Below, piece by piece: positions 8,621 to 17,126 of a stretch of 64,000 nucleotides of DNA. Origin of the DNA: Mesorhizobium sp. ORS 3359 (lineage in GTDB: Bacteria > Pseudomonadota > Alphaproteobacteria > Rhizobiales > Rhizobiaceae); assembly GCA_000824845.1 (NCBI GenBank), contig CCNC01000045.1:124001-188000 (forward strand). Direction: 5' to 3'. Each line of letters opens with the position of its first letter. Within the stretch, counting starts at the first letter, position 1. The notes under the pieces were generated by a model that was not told where the DNA came from, did no database searches, and saw only the letters and a program-made list of their open reading frames with translations. Both the position numbers and the translations under genes were made by a program.

Positions 8621-9384
8621 CCATTCTTCCTGAGGCCAAGGGCAAGACGGCTCTCGTAACCGGCGCCAGCCGCGGCATCGGCAGGGCGCTCGCCAAGGGG
8701 CTCGCCGAAGCGGGCTTCAATGTCGCCATCACCGATCTGCCGTCGCAGGCAGCGGAGCTCGACGTGACCAAGGGCGAGATCGAGGCTGCGGGCCGCAAGG
8801 CCTATGTCTACACGATGGACGTCAGCAAGAAGAAGGACATCGAGGCGACGGCGCAGGCACTGCTTGAAGAGGCGGGCAGCATCGATGTGCTGGTCAACAA
8901 CGCCGGCATCCTCAAGCCCAGCCTGCTGCAGGATCTGGACGAAGCCAATTGGGACGCGCATTTCGACGTCAACGCCAAGGGCGTGCTGATGATGTGCCAG
9001 GCGGTGCTGCCGCATATGCGCGCCAGGAAGTCGGGCAGGGTGATCAACATCGCCTCGATCGCCGGCCGCCAGGGCGTGCCGACGCAAGGCCACTATGCGG
9101 CGACCAAGGCGGTGGTGATCACGCTCACCCGCGTTCTGGCGCAGGAGGTCGGCATGGACGGCGTCACCGTCAACGCGATCTGCCCCGGCATCATCCTGAC
9201 CGAGATGGGCAAGAACAATCTGGGAAGCGAAGCCGCGATCCGCCATTGGGAGGAGGTCGCGGCGCTGAAGCGCCTCGGCGCGCCGGAGGATATCATCGGA
9301 CCGGTGCTGTTCTTCGCCTCGGACCTGTCGGCCTTCGTTACCGGCCAGGCGTTGAACGTGGACGGCGGTATCTACTACCACTGA
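8617..9384 (+). CDS. SDR-family oxidoreductase, last gene of the carbohydrate operon
   Basis: 255 residues with TGASRGIG cofactor motif, NNAGI, catalytic YAATKAVV and a standard ALNVDGG tail. Translationally coupled to the kinase by ATGA overlap. It is only moderately similar to the SDR at 1458, so the pathway probably has two separate oxidation steps. It ends 64 bp before a convergent gene, and I see no clear terminator between them. Confidence 0.87.
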   Translation: MTILPEAKGKTALVTGASRGIGRALAKGLAEAGFNVAITDLPSQAAELDVTKGEIEAAGRKAYVYTMDVSKKKDIEATAQALLEEAGSIDVLVNNAGILKPSLLQDLDEANWDAHFDVNAKGVLMMCQAVLPHMRARKSGRVINIASIAGRQGVPTQGHYAATKAVVITLTRVLAQEVGMDGVTVNAICPGIILTEMGKNNLGSEAAIRHWEEVAALKRLGAPEDIIGPVLFFASDLSAFVTGQALNVDGGIYYH

Positions 9385-9448
9385 CGAGCATCCGACGAGA
9401 TCGTCCGCGCCGACCGATACAGTGGTCGTAACGGATCTCTCTGCCGCT

Positions 9449-10945
9449 CTACAGCCGCGGCCCCGCCACCATGTGCGCGACGCGCGCCATGTCGGCGCTC
9501 ATCTCGCGGTCGTCGTCGAGTGGGGCGACGAGCGCCCGCACGGCTTCATAGCTGCGCCGCGGGCCTTCGCCCATCGAATCCAGCACGCCGCGCAACTCCA
9601 CGCCGGTGGCGGCGAAGATCAGTTCCATCGCCACCAGATAGCGTAGGCGCTCGATGATGCCTGCCGTCTTGGCCACGACGCGTGGCGCCATCGACGACTG
9701 GTCCTCGACGCCGTCCGAGATCGCGAGCGGGCTGAGCGACATCGGATTGGCAAGGTGCCGGATCTCGGCTTCGAGCGCCGCGACCGGCTTCTGCAGTTCC
9801 GCATAGCCCTGGCGGCTGCCGCCCCGGGCCGACAGGAAGCGCGGCAGTTCCGCCACCGTCGGCGACATCAGCTTCATCGAGCGGTTGGCGGTGCCGACCG
9901 CGCAATGCGCCAGCGCCTGGCCGAGATTTTCCCAGGTGAGCGTGAAGGCGGTGAGGTCGAAATTGCCGTTGGACATTACGCGCTCGACCTCGGGCAGGAT
10001 GACCGGATTGTCGCCGGAGTGGCCGAGCTCGATCTCCGTCGCCAGTTTCGCCTGCTCATAGGCGTGGAGCAGGCCGCCCCATACTTGCGGCACGCAGCGG
10101 AAGCTGAGCGGATCCTGCAGGCGCCGCGCGGCGTTGTCGTGCCACAGGCCGGAGCCGGAAAGTTCGGCCCTGAGCCGCGCGCCGATCTCGCGCTGGCCGA
10201 AGGCCGGTCGCGCCGCAAGCGCATCCTCGTCGATGGCCTTGAGCGACGCCCGGAACGCCTCGTAGTTGAGCGCGACAGCCGCCAGCGACCAGTCGATCAG
10301 GCAGGCGATCTCCTCAAGCGCGAGGCACGCCGTTCCGGTCGAAAGGCTGTTGGCGACGATGATGGCGTGGCCGTCCTTCTCGCGCAGGTCGAGCGGTTCG
10401 AGCCCGGCGAGCTTGAGCGCCTCGGCCGATGGCATGATCCTGCCTTGATATTCGCTCTCGCCGTCGCCGCGCAGCGCCCGCGCCAGATGGCCGAGCGGCG
10501 CGAGATCCGCGGCGCCCACCGAACCCCAGCTTGGAATGACCGGATGGACGCCGGCGTTGAGCGCCGCGAGCAGGCCGAGCACCACACCCTCCGAGGTGCC
10601 GGTGCCGCCGGCCGCCATGCCGCAGATGCGCGCCACCATCAGCGCCCGCACCGCCTCGGTCGGCAGCGATGGGCCGGCGCCCATCGAGTGGCTGAGCGGC
10701 ACGCTGTGCTGGAAGGCGATCAGGTCCGCCGGCGCCAGCGGCGTGTCGACACAGGCGCCGAGCCCGGTGGTGACGCCGTAGAGCGGCTTGCCGAGTTGGG
10801 TAAGATGCTCGATCAGCGCCCTGCTTGCGCGGATGCGGCGCATGGCTTCCTCGCCGATCACGAGCCGGGCGTTGCGCCGCGCGATTTCCGCGACATCTTC
10901 CGTGCTGAGCGGCTTGGCGTCGAGGATGATCACTCTGGTAGTCAT
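9449..10945 (-). CDS. Aromatic amino-acid ammonia-lyase (HAL/PAL) homologue lacking the MIO triad
   Basis: 498 residues, the usual length for histidine ammonia-lyase, and alignable along the whole length: YGVTTGLG (active-site Tyr56), PLSHSMGAG, QDPLSFRCVPQVWGG, GHSGDNPVIL, SNGNFD and VEDQSSMAP. The cofactor-forming loop, normally GSVGASGDLAPL, reads GSVGAADLAPL at residues 141-151: the serine is gone and the loop is one residue shorter. The self-made MIO electrophile, which cyclises from Ala-Ser-Gly, therefore cannot form in the usual way. The codons (10505-10513) are clean, with no frameshift. The family fold is certain; lyase activity is doubtful. A good AAGGA site precedes ATG 10945. Confidence 0.85.
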   Translation of the reverse strand: MTTRVIILDAKPLSTEDVAEIARRNARLVIGEEAMRRIRASRALIEHLTQLGKPLYGVTTGLGACVDTPLAPADLIAFQHSVPLSHSMGAGPSLPTEAVRALMVARICGMAAGGTGTSEGVVLGLLAALNAGVHPVIPSWGSVGAADLAPLGHLARALRGDGESEYQGRIMPSAEALKLAGLEPLDLREKDGHAIIVANSLSTGTACLALEEIACLIDWSLAAVALNYEAFRASLKAIDEDALAARPAFGQREIGARLRAELSGSGLWHDNAARRLQDPLSFRCVPQVWGGLLHAYEQAKLATEIELGHSGDNPVILPEVERVMSNGNFDLTAFTLTWENLGQALAHCAVGTANRSMKLMSPTVAELPRFLSARGGSRQGYAELQKPVAALEAEIRHLANPMSLSPLAISDGVEDQSSMAPRVVAKTAGIIERLRYLVAMELIFAATGVELRGVLDSMGEGPRRSYEAVRALVAPLDDDREMSADMARVAHMVAGPRL

Positions 10946-11158
10946 CGGGCTATTCCTTGGGCCTCCGGGAATGGTGGCCGAACGAATGGAGGATATCCGG
11001 CATCGCAGCCGGCCATTGTCGAAAATCCGCCGTCGCGATTGCCGTTATCTTTCTTCAACCGGCGGTACGGCGGCGACAAATGCCCCGTGCGGGAAACTTT
11101 TGCGCGACTGGTGATTTTGGATATGCTGCGAATCCAAATTGCCACAAGGTTGCCGTCG

Positions 11159-11440
11159 ATGATGAAGTACCTGACCCTCTTTGCGCTCGTGCTGGCCACG
11201 GCCGCGACCGTGTCCGCCCAAGCGGTTGCGGGCGAAAAGCATCATCATCGCCATTATCAGCCGGTCGAGCAGGAGCGCTATGTTCCGGCCAGCGACGATC
11301 TTCTCTATCAGCTCTTCGGCGGTCCGCGTTACTACGACCAGCAGCTGTTCAGCACCGCCGCTGGCGCTTGCTCCTACGACCGCGTCGGGCCTGACGCGAA
11401 CGCGATCAACAAGATCAACGACCACCATTGCGGGAAATAG
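11159..11440 (+). CDS. Small secreted hypothetical protein, His-rich N-terminus
   Basis: 93 residues from ATG 11159 (a second ATG follows at once; a longer start at 11123 would spoil the signal peptide). Residues 1-25 are a clear Sec signal (MKYLTLFALVLATAATVSAQAVAG), and the mature protein opens with EKHHHRHYQP, then a Tyr/Asp-rich region and two cysteines, one near the middle and one in the final HHCGK. AAGG lies ~10 bases upstream. I do not recognise the family. The exported His cluster suggests metal binding, which is only a guess. Confidence 0.65.
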   Translation: MMKYLTLFALVLATAATVSAQAVAGEKHHHRHYQPVEQERYVPASDDLLYQLFGGPRYYDQQLFSTAAGACSYDRVGPDANAINKINDHHCGK

Positions 11441-11482
11441 CCTTCGACCCCGTCCTGACGGGTGCACACATTCTCGCGAAAC

Positions 11483-11494
11483 ATTGTATACAAT
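11483..11494. promoter_or_regulatory. ATTGTATACAAT operator plus downstream -35
   Basis: A perfect 12-bp palindrome fitting the TNGT-N2-ACNA pattern used by FadR/FCD-type GntR regulators. A consensus TTGACA lies 14 bp downstream (11509-11514); I cannot find a convincing -10 at normal spacing. It is ~105 bp before the binding-protein gene at 11600, and an FCD-GntR gene ends the same gene set (17127), so a self-contained regulon is likely. Confidence 0.6.
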
Positions 11495-11599
11495 ACCTGA
11501 GAAATATGTTGACAATCCGCCTCGGACGGTTTCCCTTAACGCTATCCGCGCAGCCTATGAGCAAAACACAAAGCGCGATAACCAAGGGGAACTGCCAAT

Positions 11600-12802
11600 A
11601 TGATCAACCGTCGCTCGACTCTGAAATCCATGGCGCTCGGCGCCGTCTCGACCCTGGCCATTGCCGCTGTCGGCATTTCCTACGCGCAGGCTGAAAACAA
11701 GGAACTGAAGATCGGCTTTGTCGGCGTCACCAGCGGCCCGGCCGCCGCCTGGGGCACCTCGAACGTGCGCTCGATGCAGACGCGCGCCGCCTGGCTAAAC
11801 GAGACCGGCGGCGTCAAGATCGGCAACGACACCTACAACATCAACATCGTCACCTTCGACGACCAGAAGGACCCCAAGCGCGCAATCGCCGGCATGGAGA
11901 AAATGGCGCAGGAAGGCATCCACTATGTCGTCGGCCCGAACGTGGATGACGGCGCCGCCGCGGTGCGCCCCGTCGCCGAGGCCAACGGCATCATCTATTT
12001 CCCCTATGCCTTCCCCAAGGCGCTCTACCAGAAGCCGGCCTCCAATGCCGTGCTGGGCATGATCGCCAATTACCAGTCCGGCCCGGCGATCTATAAATAT
12101 CTCAAGGAAAACAAGGGCGTGAAGAAGATCGCCTTTGTTGCGGCGAATGAATCCGACCCGCTCAGCCAGCGCGACTCGGGTGTCGAGGCGGCAAAGGCTC
12201 TCGGCCTGGAAGTCGTCGCCCAGAACGACACCTACCAGAACGACACGCGCGACTTCACTCCGGTGCTGACGCCGATCGTCGCCTTGAAGCCCGACCTGCT
12301 CGTGTTGTCGGGCGTAGCACCCGCCAACGCGCCGCTGCTCATCCGCGCCGCCCGCGAGCTCGGCTATGAAGGCTTGATCTCGACGGAAACCGCGCAGGAC
12401 GCAAAGGTGCTGGAAGAGGGCGCCGGCGAATATGCCAACGGCTTCATCTCCGTCGGCGGCGCCTCGACGCCGGAGATCGCTTCGGACGAGATGAAGGAAT
12501 TCGTCACCCGCTACACCAAGATGTTCGGCGAATACAACGACGAGTCCAACACCAAGGTCTACGCGCTGGAATACATCCTCGACACGCTGAAGGCCAATCC
12601 GGCGGCCATCAACGATGTCGCGGAATTCAAGAAGACCATGGACAATTTCTCGGCGCCCAATCCCTTCCTGAAGGGCGACGCGAAGCTCAGCTATGTCGGC
12701 GCGACGTCCTTCGGCCAGAAGCGCCAGCTTGCGGTGCCGATGGTGGTCAACGAATACAAGGACGGCGCTTTCCAGACCCTGTTCGTCGGCTCCGTCGACT
12801 AG
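11600..12802 (+). CDS. Branched-chain amino acid/amide-type ABC substrate-binding protein
   Basis: 400 residues. The signal sequence has a twin-arginine-like start (NRRSTLKSMA) and ends near SYAQA. The mature part is a Peripla_BP_6/Leu-Ile-Val-type lobe protein: KIGFVGVTSGPAAAWG, VTFDDQKDPKRAI, YVVGPNVDDGAAAVRPVAE. The same family binds branched-chain amino acids, urea, amides and aromatic compounds, so the ligand is open. The racemase at the operon end points to an amino acid or hydantoin derivative. Confidence 0.88.
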   Translation: MINRRSTLKSMALGAVSTLAIAAVGISYAQAENKELKIGFVGVTSGPAAAWGTSNVRSMQTRAAWLNETGGVKIGNDTYNINIVTFDDQKDPKRAIAGMEKMAQEGIHYVVGPNVDDGAAAVRPVAEANGIIYFPYAFPKALYQKPASNAVLGMIANYQSGPAIYKYLKENKGVKKIAFVAANESDPLSQRDSGVEAAKALGLEVVAQNDTYQNDTRDFTPVLTPIVALKPDLLVLSGVAPANAPLLIRAARELGYEGLISTETAQDAKVLEEGAGEYANGFISVGGASTPEIASDEMKEFVTRYTKMFGEYNDESNTKVYALEYILDTLKANPAAINDVAEFKKTMDNFSAPNPFLKGDAKLSYVGATSFGQKRQLAVPMVVNEYKDGAFQTLFVGSVD

Positions 12803-12805
12803 CGT

Positions 12806-12880
12806 AACCTTCGAGCGTATTTCCTCAAGCTTGCCATGGGGTCCGGTCGATAGGCCGGACTCCATGGAAGATCGAAGGTT
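12806..12880 (+). promoter_or_regulatory. Nested stem-loop that sequesters the livH-like ribosome site
   Basis: Inner stem: 12834-12846 pairs with 12855-12867 (13 bp with one G-U) around an 8-base loop. Outer stem: AACCTTCGA (12806-12814) pairs perfectly with TCGAAGGTT (12872-12880). The outer 3' arm contains the AAGG ribosome site of the permease ATG at 12884. The structure sits between the binding-protein stop and the permease start, so it could both protect the upstream message and restrain permease translation. Confidence 0.6.
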
Positions 12881-12883
12881 TCC

Positions 12884-13750
12884 ATGGAACAGGTCATCGC
12901 CAACGGATTGTATCTCGGTGCCCAATACGCGCTGATCGCGCTGGGGCTGACCCTGATCTTCGCCCTGATGAACGTGCTCAATTTCGCGCATGGCCAGATG
13001 TATGTGCTGGGCGGATTCATCACCTACACCGTCTACGGCCAGCTCGGTCTGCCTTTCGTGGTCGCGCTGCTCGCCTCGGGCGTGACGCTCGCCGTCATCG
13101 GCGCGCTGATGGAGAAATTTCTCTTCCGCACCGTCATCCGGCGCAGCCATCGCGAGGAGAGCACCATGCTGTTGGCCGCCGCGACGGCCTTCTTCTTCGA
13201 CGCCGTCATCCTGCTTCTGTTCGGCGAGAAGCAGCGCGGCGTTCCCAAGATCGTCAAGGGCGTGTTCAACGACGTTGGCATCATCATGCCTTACGACCGC
13301 ATCGTCGTCGGTGCGCTGGCAATCGTCTTCATCGCCGCCTTCGTGCTCTACATGCAGTACAGCCGGGTCGGCCGCGCCATGCGGGCGCTTGCCCAGGACC
13401 GCGTCGCCGCCCAGCTGATGGGCGTCCGCGTCGACCGCTATTCGATGATCGGCTTCGCCATGGGCGCCATGCTGGCGGGCGTCGTCGGCGGGCTGCTGGT
13501 CACCATCACCGGCGTCAATTCAGGCATTGGCGGGCCGATCTCGATCAAGGCCTTCCTGATGGTGATGATCGGCGGCGCCGGCGTCGTCGGCGGCGCGATC
13601 GCCGGCGGGTTCATCCTCGGCATGATGGAGTCGGTCGGCCTCACCGTGCTGCGCGAATATGGCGACGTCACCTATCTCGTCATCTTCGCCGCCCTGATGG
13701 TGTTCCTGTCGGTCCGGCCCAACGGGCTGATGGGCAAGCCGTGGGGTTGA
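12884..13750 (+). CDS. Branched-chain-type ABC transporter permease (LivH family)
   Basis: 288 residues and about 8 membrane helices. N-terminal NGLYLGAQYALIALGLTLIF and LNFAHGQMYVLGGF are hallmark LivH segments; LMGVRVDRYSMIGFAMGAMLAG and the ISIKAFLMVMIGG loop carry the EAA-like coupling region. It forms the channel with the next protein. Start choice is fixed by the upstream gene and the AAGG site, which lies in a stem (12872-12880). Confidence 0.92.
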   Translation: MEQVIANGLYLGAQYALIALGLTLIFALMNVLNFAHGQMYVLGGFITYTVYGQLGLPFVVALLASGVTLAVIGALMEKFLFRTVIRRSHREESTMLLAAATAFFFDAVILLLFGEKQRGVPKIVKGVFNDVGIIMPYDRIVVGALAIVFIAAFVLYMQYSRVGRAMRALAQDRVAAQLMGVRVDRYSMIGFAMGAMLAGVVGGLLVTITGVNSGIGGPISIKAFLMVMIGGAGVVGGAIAGGFILGMMESVGLTVLREYGDVTYLVIFAALMVFLSVRPNGLMGKPWG

Positions 13751-13757
13751 TCGCGCC

Positions 13758-14738
13758 ATGACCCCCAATCGCAACACCAGGATATCCGCGGTCGTCGCCT
13801 TCCTCACGATCGTCTTTGTCGCCGTGCCGGTCGCGATCTCGGCGAGCGGCCGCTTCGACCTCTATTACACGCTGACCTCGGTGGCGCTGCTCAGCATCGC
13901 CAGCACCGGCGTCTGGCTCACCTTCTACATCGGCCGCATCAACATCGGCCAGGGCGCCTATGCGCTGATGGGCGGCTATGTCTCGGCCATACTGGTGATG
14001 AATCATGGCTGGTCGTTCTGGCTGACGCTGCCAGCCGCAGGCCTGTTCTGCGCCGCCGCAAGCGTGCTGATCGGCCTGCCGATCCTGCGCCTGCGCGGCG
14101 TCTATTTCGCCATGGTCACACTGGTGCTGACCGAGGTGGCGCGGCTCCTCGCGCTAGCGCTGCCGATCACCAACGGTGCCAAAGGCATCGTCAGCATCCC
14201 GCTGCCCGGCGCGCTGTCGGTCTTCGGCATCACGCTGATTCCCGATTTCGCCACCCTGCAGAATTCGCGGCTCGCCTTCTATCTGCTGGCGGTCACGCTG
14301 ATGGTTGTCTGCTTCGCCATCATGTACCGGCTGGTCAACTCGCGCATCGGCAAGCTGTGCCAGTCGCTGCAGCAGAATGAGGAGCTCGCCTCCTCGATCG
14401 GCGTCAACATCGCCTATCTGCGCGTCATCGCCTATGCCGTCTCGTCCTTCTTCGGCGGCGTTTCCGGCGCCATCTTCGCCGCCATCTCGCAATCGATCTA
14501 CCCGTCGAGCTTTACGGTCACCGACTCCGTCAACTTCATGCTGAACTGCTTTCTGGGCGGCCTCGGCTATGTCTTCGGTCCGATGCTCGGCACGCTGGTG
14601 CTCTATTTCGGCTGGGACCTTCTGTTCCAGACCGGCCAATTCCAGCTCTTAATCTATTCCGGCCTGATGATCGTCCTGATGCTGGTGCTGCCCAACGGCC
14701 TGCTCAGCCTTGCCGAAACGACCCGGAAAAAGGGTTGA
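13758..14738 (+). CDS. Branched-chain-type ABC transporter permease (LivM family)
   Basis: 326 residues with about 9-10 hydrophobic helices. Family segments: GRINIGQGAYALMGGYVSAIL, LRLRGVYFAMVTLVLTEVAR and the SSIGVNIAYLRVIAYAVSSFFGGVSGA coupling region. It starts 7 bp after the LivH-type gene and ends 3 bp before the first ATPase. It is probably the partner permease of a Liv-type heterodimer. Confidence 0.92.
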   Translation: MTPNRNTRISAVVAFLTIVFVAVPVAISASGRFDLYYTLTSVALLSIASTGVWLTFYIGRINIGQGAYALMGGYVSAILVMNHGWSFWLTLPAAGLFCAAASVLIGLPILRLRGVYFAMVTLVLTEVARLLALALPITNGAKGIVSIPLPGALSVFGITLIPDFATLQNSRLAFYLLAVTLMVVCFAIMYRLVNSRIGKLCQSLQQNEELASSIGVNIAYLRVIAYAVSSFFGGVSGAIFAAISQSIYPSSFTVTDSVNFMLNCFLGGLGYVFGPMLGTLVLYFGWDLLFQTGQFQLLIYSGLMIVLMLVLPNGLLSLAETTRKKG

Positions 14739-14741
14739 GCC

Positions 14742-15521
14742 ATGGCCGAGATGCTCGAAGTTTCCGGCATCACCAAGCGCTTCGGCGGTCTGGTCGCGGT
14801 CAACAACGTGTCCTTCTCGGTGCGCGAGAAGGAGATCCTGTCGGTGATCGGTCCGAACGGCGCCGGCAAGTCGACATTGTTCAAGTTGATCTCGTCGTTC
14901 CTGCGGCCGACAACGGGCGAGGTGCGCCTGAAAGGCGAACGCATCTCCGGTCTCGCCCCGCACATCGCCGCCCGCAGGGGCGTGGTGCGCACCTTCCAGG
15001 AAACCACCATCTTCAAGAATATGAGCGTGCGCGACAACGTCATCATCGCGCACCATCTGCGCTCGAAGGCGAGCCTCTTCGGCTTCTTCCTCGGCACCGG
15101 CACGGCAAAGGCGGACGAAGCAGCTTTCGGCCAATCGGCCGACGAGATCCTTGCGTTGCTCGGCCTCTCCTCGCTCGCCCATGAGACCGCCCGCAACCTG
15201 CCGCACGGCCATCTGCGCGCGCTGGGCATCGCCATCGGCCTTGCCACCAATCCCTCGATCCTGCTGCTCGACGAGCCATTCGCTGGCATGAACCATGATG
15301 AGACGATGCGCATGGTCGAGATGGTGCGGCGTCTGCGCGAACGCGGCCTCACCATCCTTCTGGTCGAGCACGACATGCCGGCCGTGATGAAGATCTCCGA
15401 CCGTCTCGTCGTGCTCAATTTCGGGCAGAAGATCGCCGAGGGAACCCCGTCTGAGATCCAGGCCAATGAGAAGGTGATCGAGGCCTATCTCGGGAGCGAA
15501 GACGAGGCGATCGGCCTATGA
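14742..15521 (+). CDS. Branched-chain-type ABC ATP-binding protein (LivG family), atypical signature
   Basis: 259 residues. Walker A GPNGAGKST near residue 37, the LivG-specific TFQETTIFKNMSVRDNV segment, Walker B ILLLDEPFAGMNHDE and the switch histidine in VEHDM. The ABC signature is unusual: NLPHGHLRALGIAI where most LivG proteins read LPYGQQR-like sequence before LEIA. The Walker motifs and switch histidine are kept, so it is probably still an ATPase, but the signature side may be weakened. Overlaps the next gene by 4 bp. Confidence 0.88.
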   Translation: MAEMLEVSGITKRFGGLVAVNNVSFSVREKEILSVIGPNGAGKSTLFKLISSFLRPTTGEVRLKGERISGLAPHIAARRGVVRTFQETTIFKNMSVRDNVIIAHHLRSKASLFGFFLGTGTAKADEAAFGQSADEILALLGLSSLAHETARNLPHGHLRALGIAIGLATNPSILLLDEPFAGMNHDETMRMVEMVRRLRERGLTILLVEHDMPAVMKISDRLVVLNFGQKIAEGTPSEIQANEKVIEAYLGSEDEAIGL

Positions 15522-16240
15522 ACCGGATCCTGAACTTCGCCAATGTCGAGCTCTATTACGACCATGTCTATGCGCTGAAAGGCGTCTCGCTGGAGGTCAA
15601 CGAGGGCGAGACGGTCGCGCTGATCGGCGCCAACGGCGCCGGCAAATCGTCGATCCTTCGCGCCATCACCGGCCTGCGCAAGATCAGGTCCGGCGAGATC
15701 CACTACCACGGCAAGCGCATCGATGGCGCCGCGCCCGACGAGATCGTCAAGATGGGCATCGCCATGGTGCCGGAAGGACGCCGCGTCTTCCCCTATATGT
15801 CGGTCAGGGACAACCTCCTGATGGGCGCCTTCACCCGCACCAACAAGGCCGAGATCGCCGCGTCGATGGAGATGGTGCTGGGGCGCTTTCCCCGGCTCAA
15901 GGAACGCTTCTCGCAGGCCGCCGGCACGATGAGCGGCGGCGAGCAGCAGATGCTGGTCATCGGCCGCGCGCTGATGGCGAAGCCGAAGCTCTTGCTGCTC
16001 GACGAGCCGTCGCTCGGCGTCGCGCCAAAGCTCGTCCAGGACATCGCCCGCTCGATCGTCGCCATCAATCGCGACGAGAAGGTCAGCGTGCTTCTGGTCG
16101 AGCAGAATTCGCGCATGGCGCTGCGCATCTCGCAGCGCGCCTATGCGCTGACCACCGGCAGTGTCGCGCTGAGCGGCGACTCCGCCGAACTGCTGACCGA
16201 CGACCGGGTCAAGCGTCTTTATCTCGGCGGCGAGATCTGA
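15518..16240 (+). CDS. Branched-chain-type ABC ATP-binding protein (LivF family)
   Basis: 240 residues, with Walker A GANGAGKSS, signature MSGGEQQMLVIGRAL, Walker B LLLLDEPSLGVAPK and the switch His position replaced by VEQNSRMAL (Gln, normal for LivF). It pairs with the LivG-type subunit to drive the transporter encoded from 11600. It ends 11 bp before the racemase gene. Confidence 0.92.
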   Translation: MNRILNFANVELYYDHVYALKGVSLEVNEGETVALIGANGAGKSSILRAITGLRKIRSGEIHYHGKRIDGAAPDEIVKMGIAMVPEGRRVFPYMSVRDNLLMGAFTRTNKAEIAASMEMVLGRFPRLKERFSQAAGTMSGGEQQMLVIGRALMAKPKLLLLDEPSLGVAPKLVQDIARSIVAINRDEKVSVLLVEQNSRMALRISQRAYALTTGSVALSGDSAELLTDDRVKRLYLGGEI

Positions 16241-16251
16241 GGCTGATTGGA

Positions 16252-16992
16252 ATGCGTATACTCGTCATCAACCCCAACACGACAGCGTCGATGACCGCCA
16301 AGATCGGCGAGGCGGCGGCAAGCGTCGCCTCCGGCGCGACAGAGATCGTCGCCGTCAATCCGGCCGACGGCCCGCCCAGCATCGAAGGTTATTTCGACGA
16401 GGTCTTCGCCATTCCTGGCATCATCACTGAAATGGGCAAAGCACAGGCCGATGCCTATGTCATCGCCTGCTTTGACGACACCGGCCTCGATGCCGCGCGC
16501 TGCGCCACCGAGGCTCCCGTCATCGGTATCGGCGAGGCGGCGTTCCATATGGCAAGCCTTGTCGCGGGCAAGTTCAGCGTCGTCACCACGCTTGCCCGCT
16601 CGGTTCCGGCGATCGAGCACAATCTGGCGAAATACGGCCTTGCCTCGCGCTGCGCCAAGGTGCGCTCGTCGGACGTCGCCGTGCTTGAGCTTGAACGTCC
16701 GGGCTCGAATGCAAGACATCGGATATCGCAGGAGATTGCGCGCGCCATTCGCGAGGACCATGCCGAAGCGATCGTGCTCGGCTGCGCCGGCATGGCCGAC
16801 CTCGCGCGGAGCCTGTCCGAGGAGCATGGGGTTCCGGTGCTCGACGGTGTGGTCTGCGCCGTCACGTTGGCCGAGAGCCTGTTCAGGGTCGGCTTGAAGA
16901 CATCGAAGATCGGCGGCTATGCCGCGCCGCGTGGCAAGCGGTTTGCCGGCATGTTCGCGCCGCTGTCGCCCACGGAAGCCGAGATCGTCTAG
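16252..16992 (+). CDS. Asp/Glu/hydantoin racemase family protein
   Basis: 246 residues, family-typical. It opens MRILVINPNTTASMT (substrate loop) and carries the two catalytic cysteines in VIACFDDTGLDAA and VLGCAGMADLA. The family racemises hydantoins, aspartate/glutamate or allantoin without a cofactor. Directly behind a Liv-type importer, it suggests uptake of a D/L mixture or of a hydantoin-like compound. No hydantoinase or carbamoylase gene is present in the window. Confidence 0.85.
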   Translation: MRILVINPNTTASMTAKIGEAAASVASGATEIVAVNPADGPPSIEGYFDEVFAIPGIITEMGKAQADAYVIACFDDTGLDAARCATEAPVIGIGEAAFHMASLVAGKFSVVTTLARSVPAIEHNLAKYGLASRCAKVRSSDVAVLELERPGSNARHRISQEIARAIREDHAEAIVLGCAGMADLARSLSEEHGVPVLDGVVCAVTLAESLFRVGLKTSKIGGYAAPRGKRFAGMFAPLSPTEAEIV

Positions 16993-17126
16993 GCGGTTCT
17001 CTTGCCGCCGGACGACGGGTCGGCACTGGCAGGTGGGATTGACCGCCGCGCGAGCGATACTAGATTGGGCTAGCTGCTGGCGATTTGGGGGCAGATCGAG
17101 CCATTTCGGACTCGCGCATTGAAAGC

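Noticed and set aside
9755..11158. Long plus-strand open frame antisense to the ammonia-lyase homologue
   Set aside because: It mirrors the codon bias of the GC-rich minus-strand gene; only its last 282 bases (11159-11440) have their own ribosome site and signal peptide.
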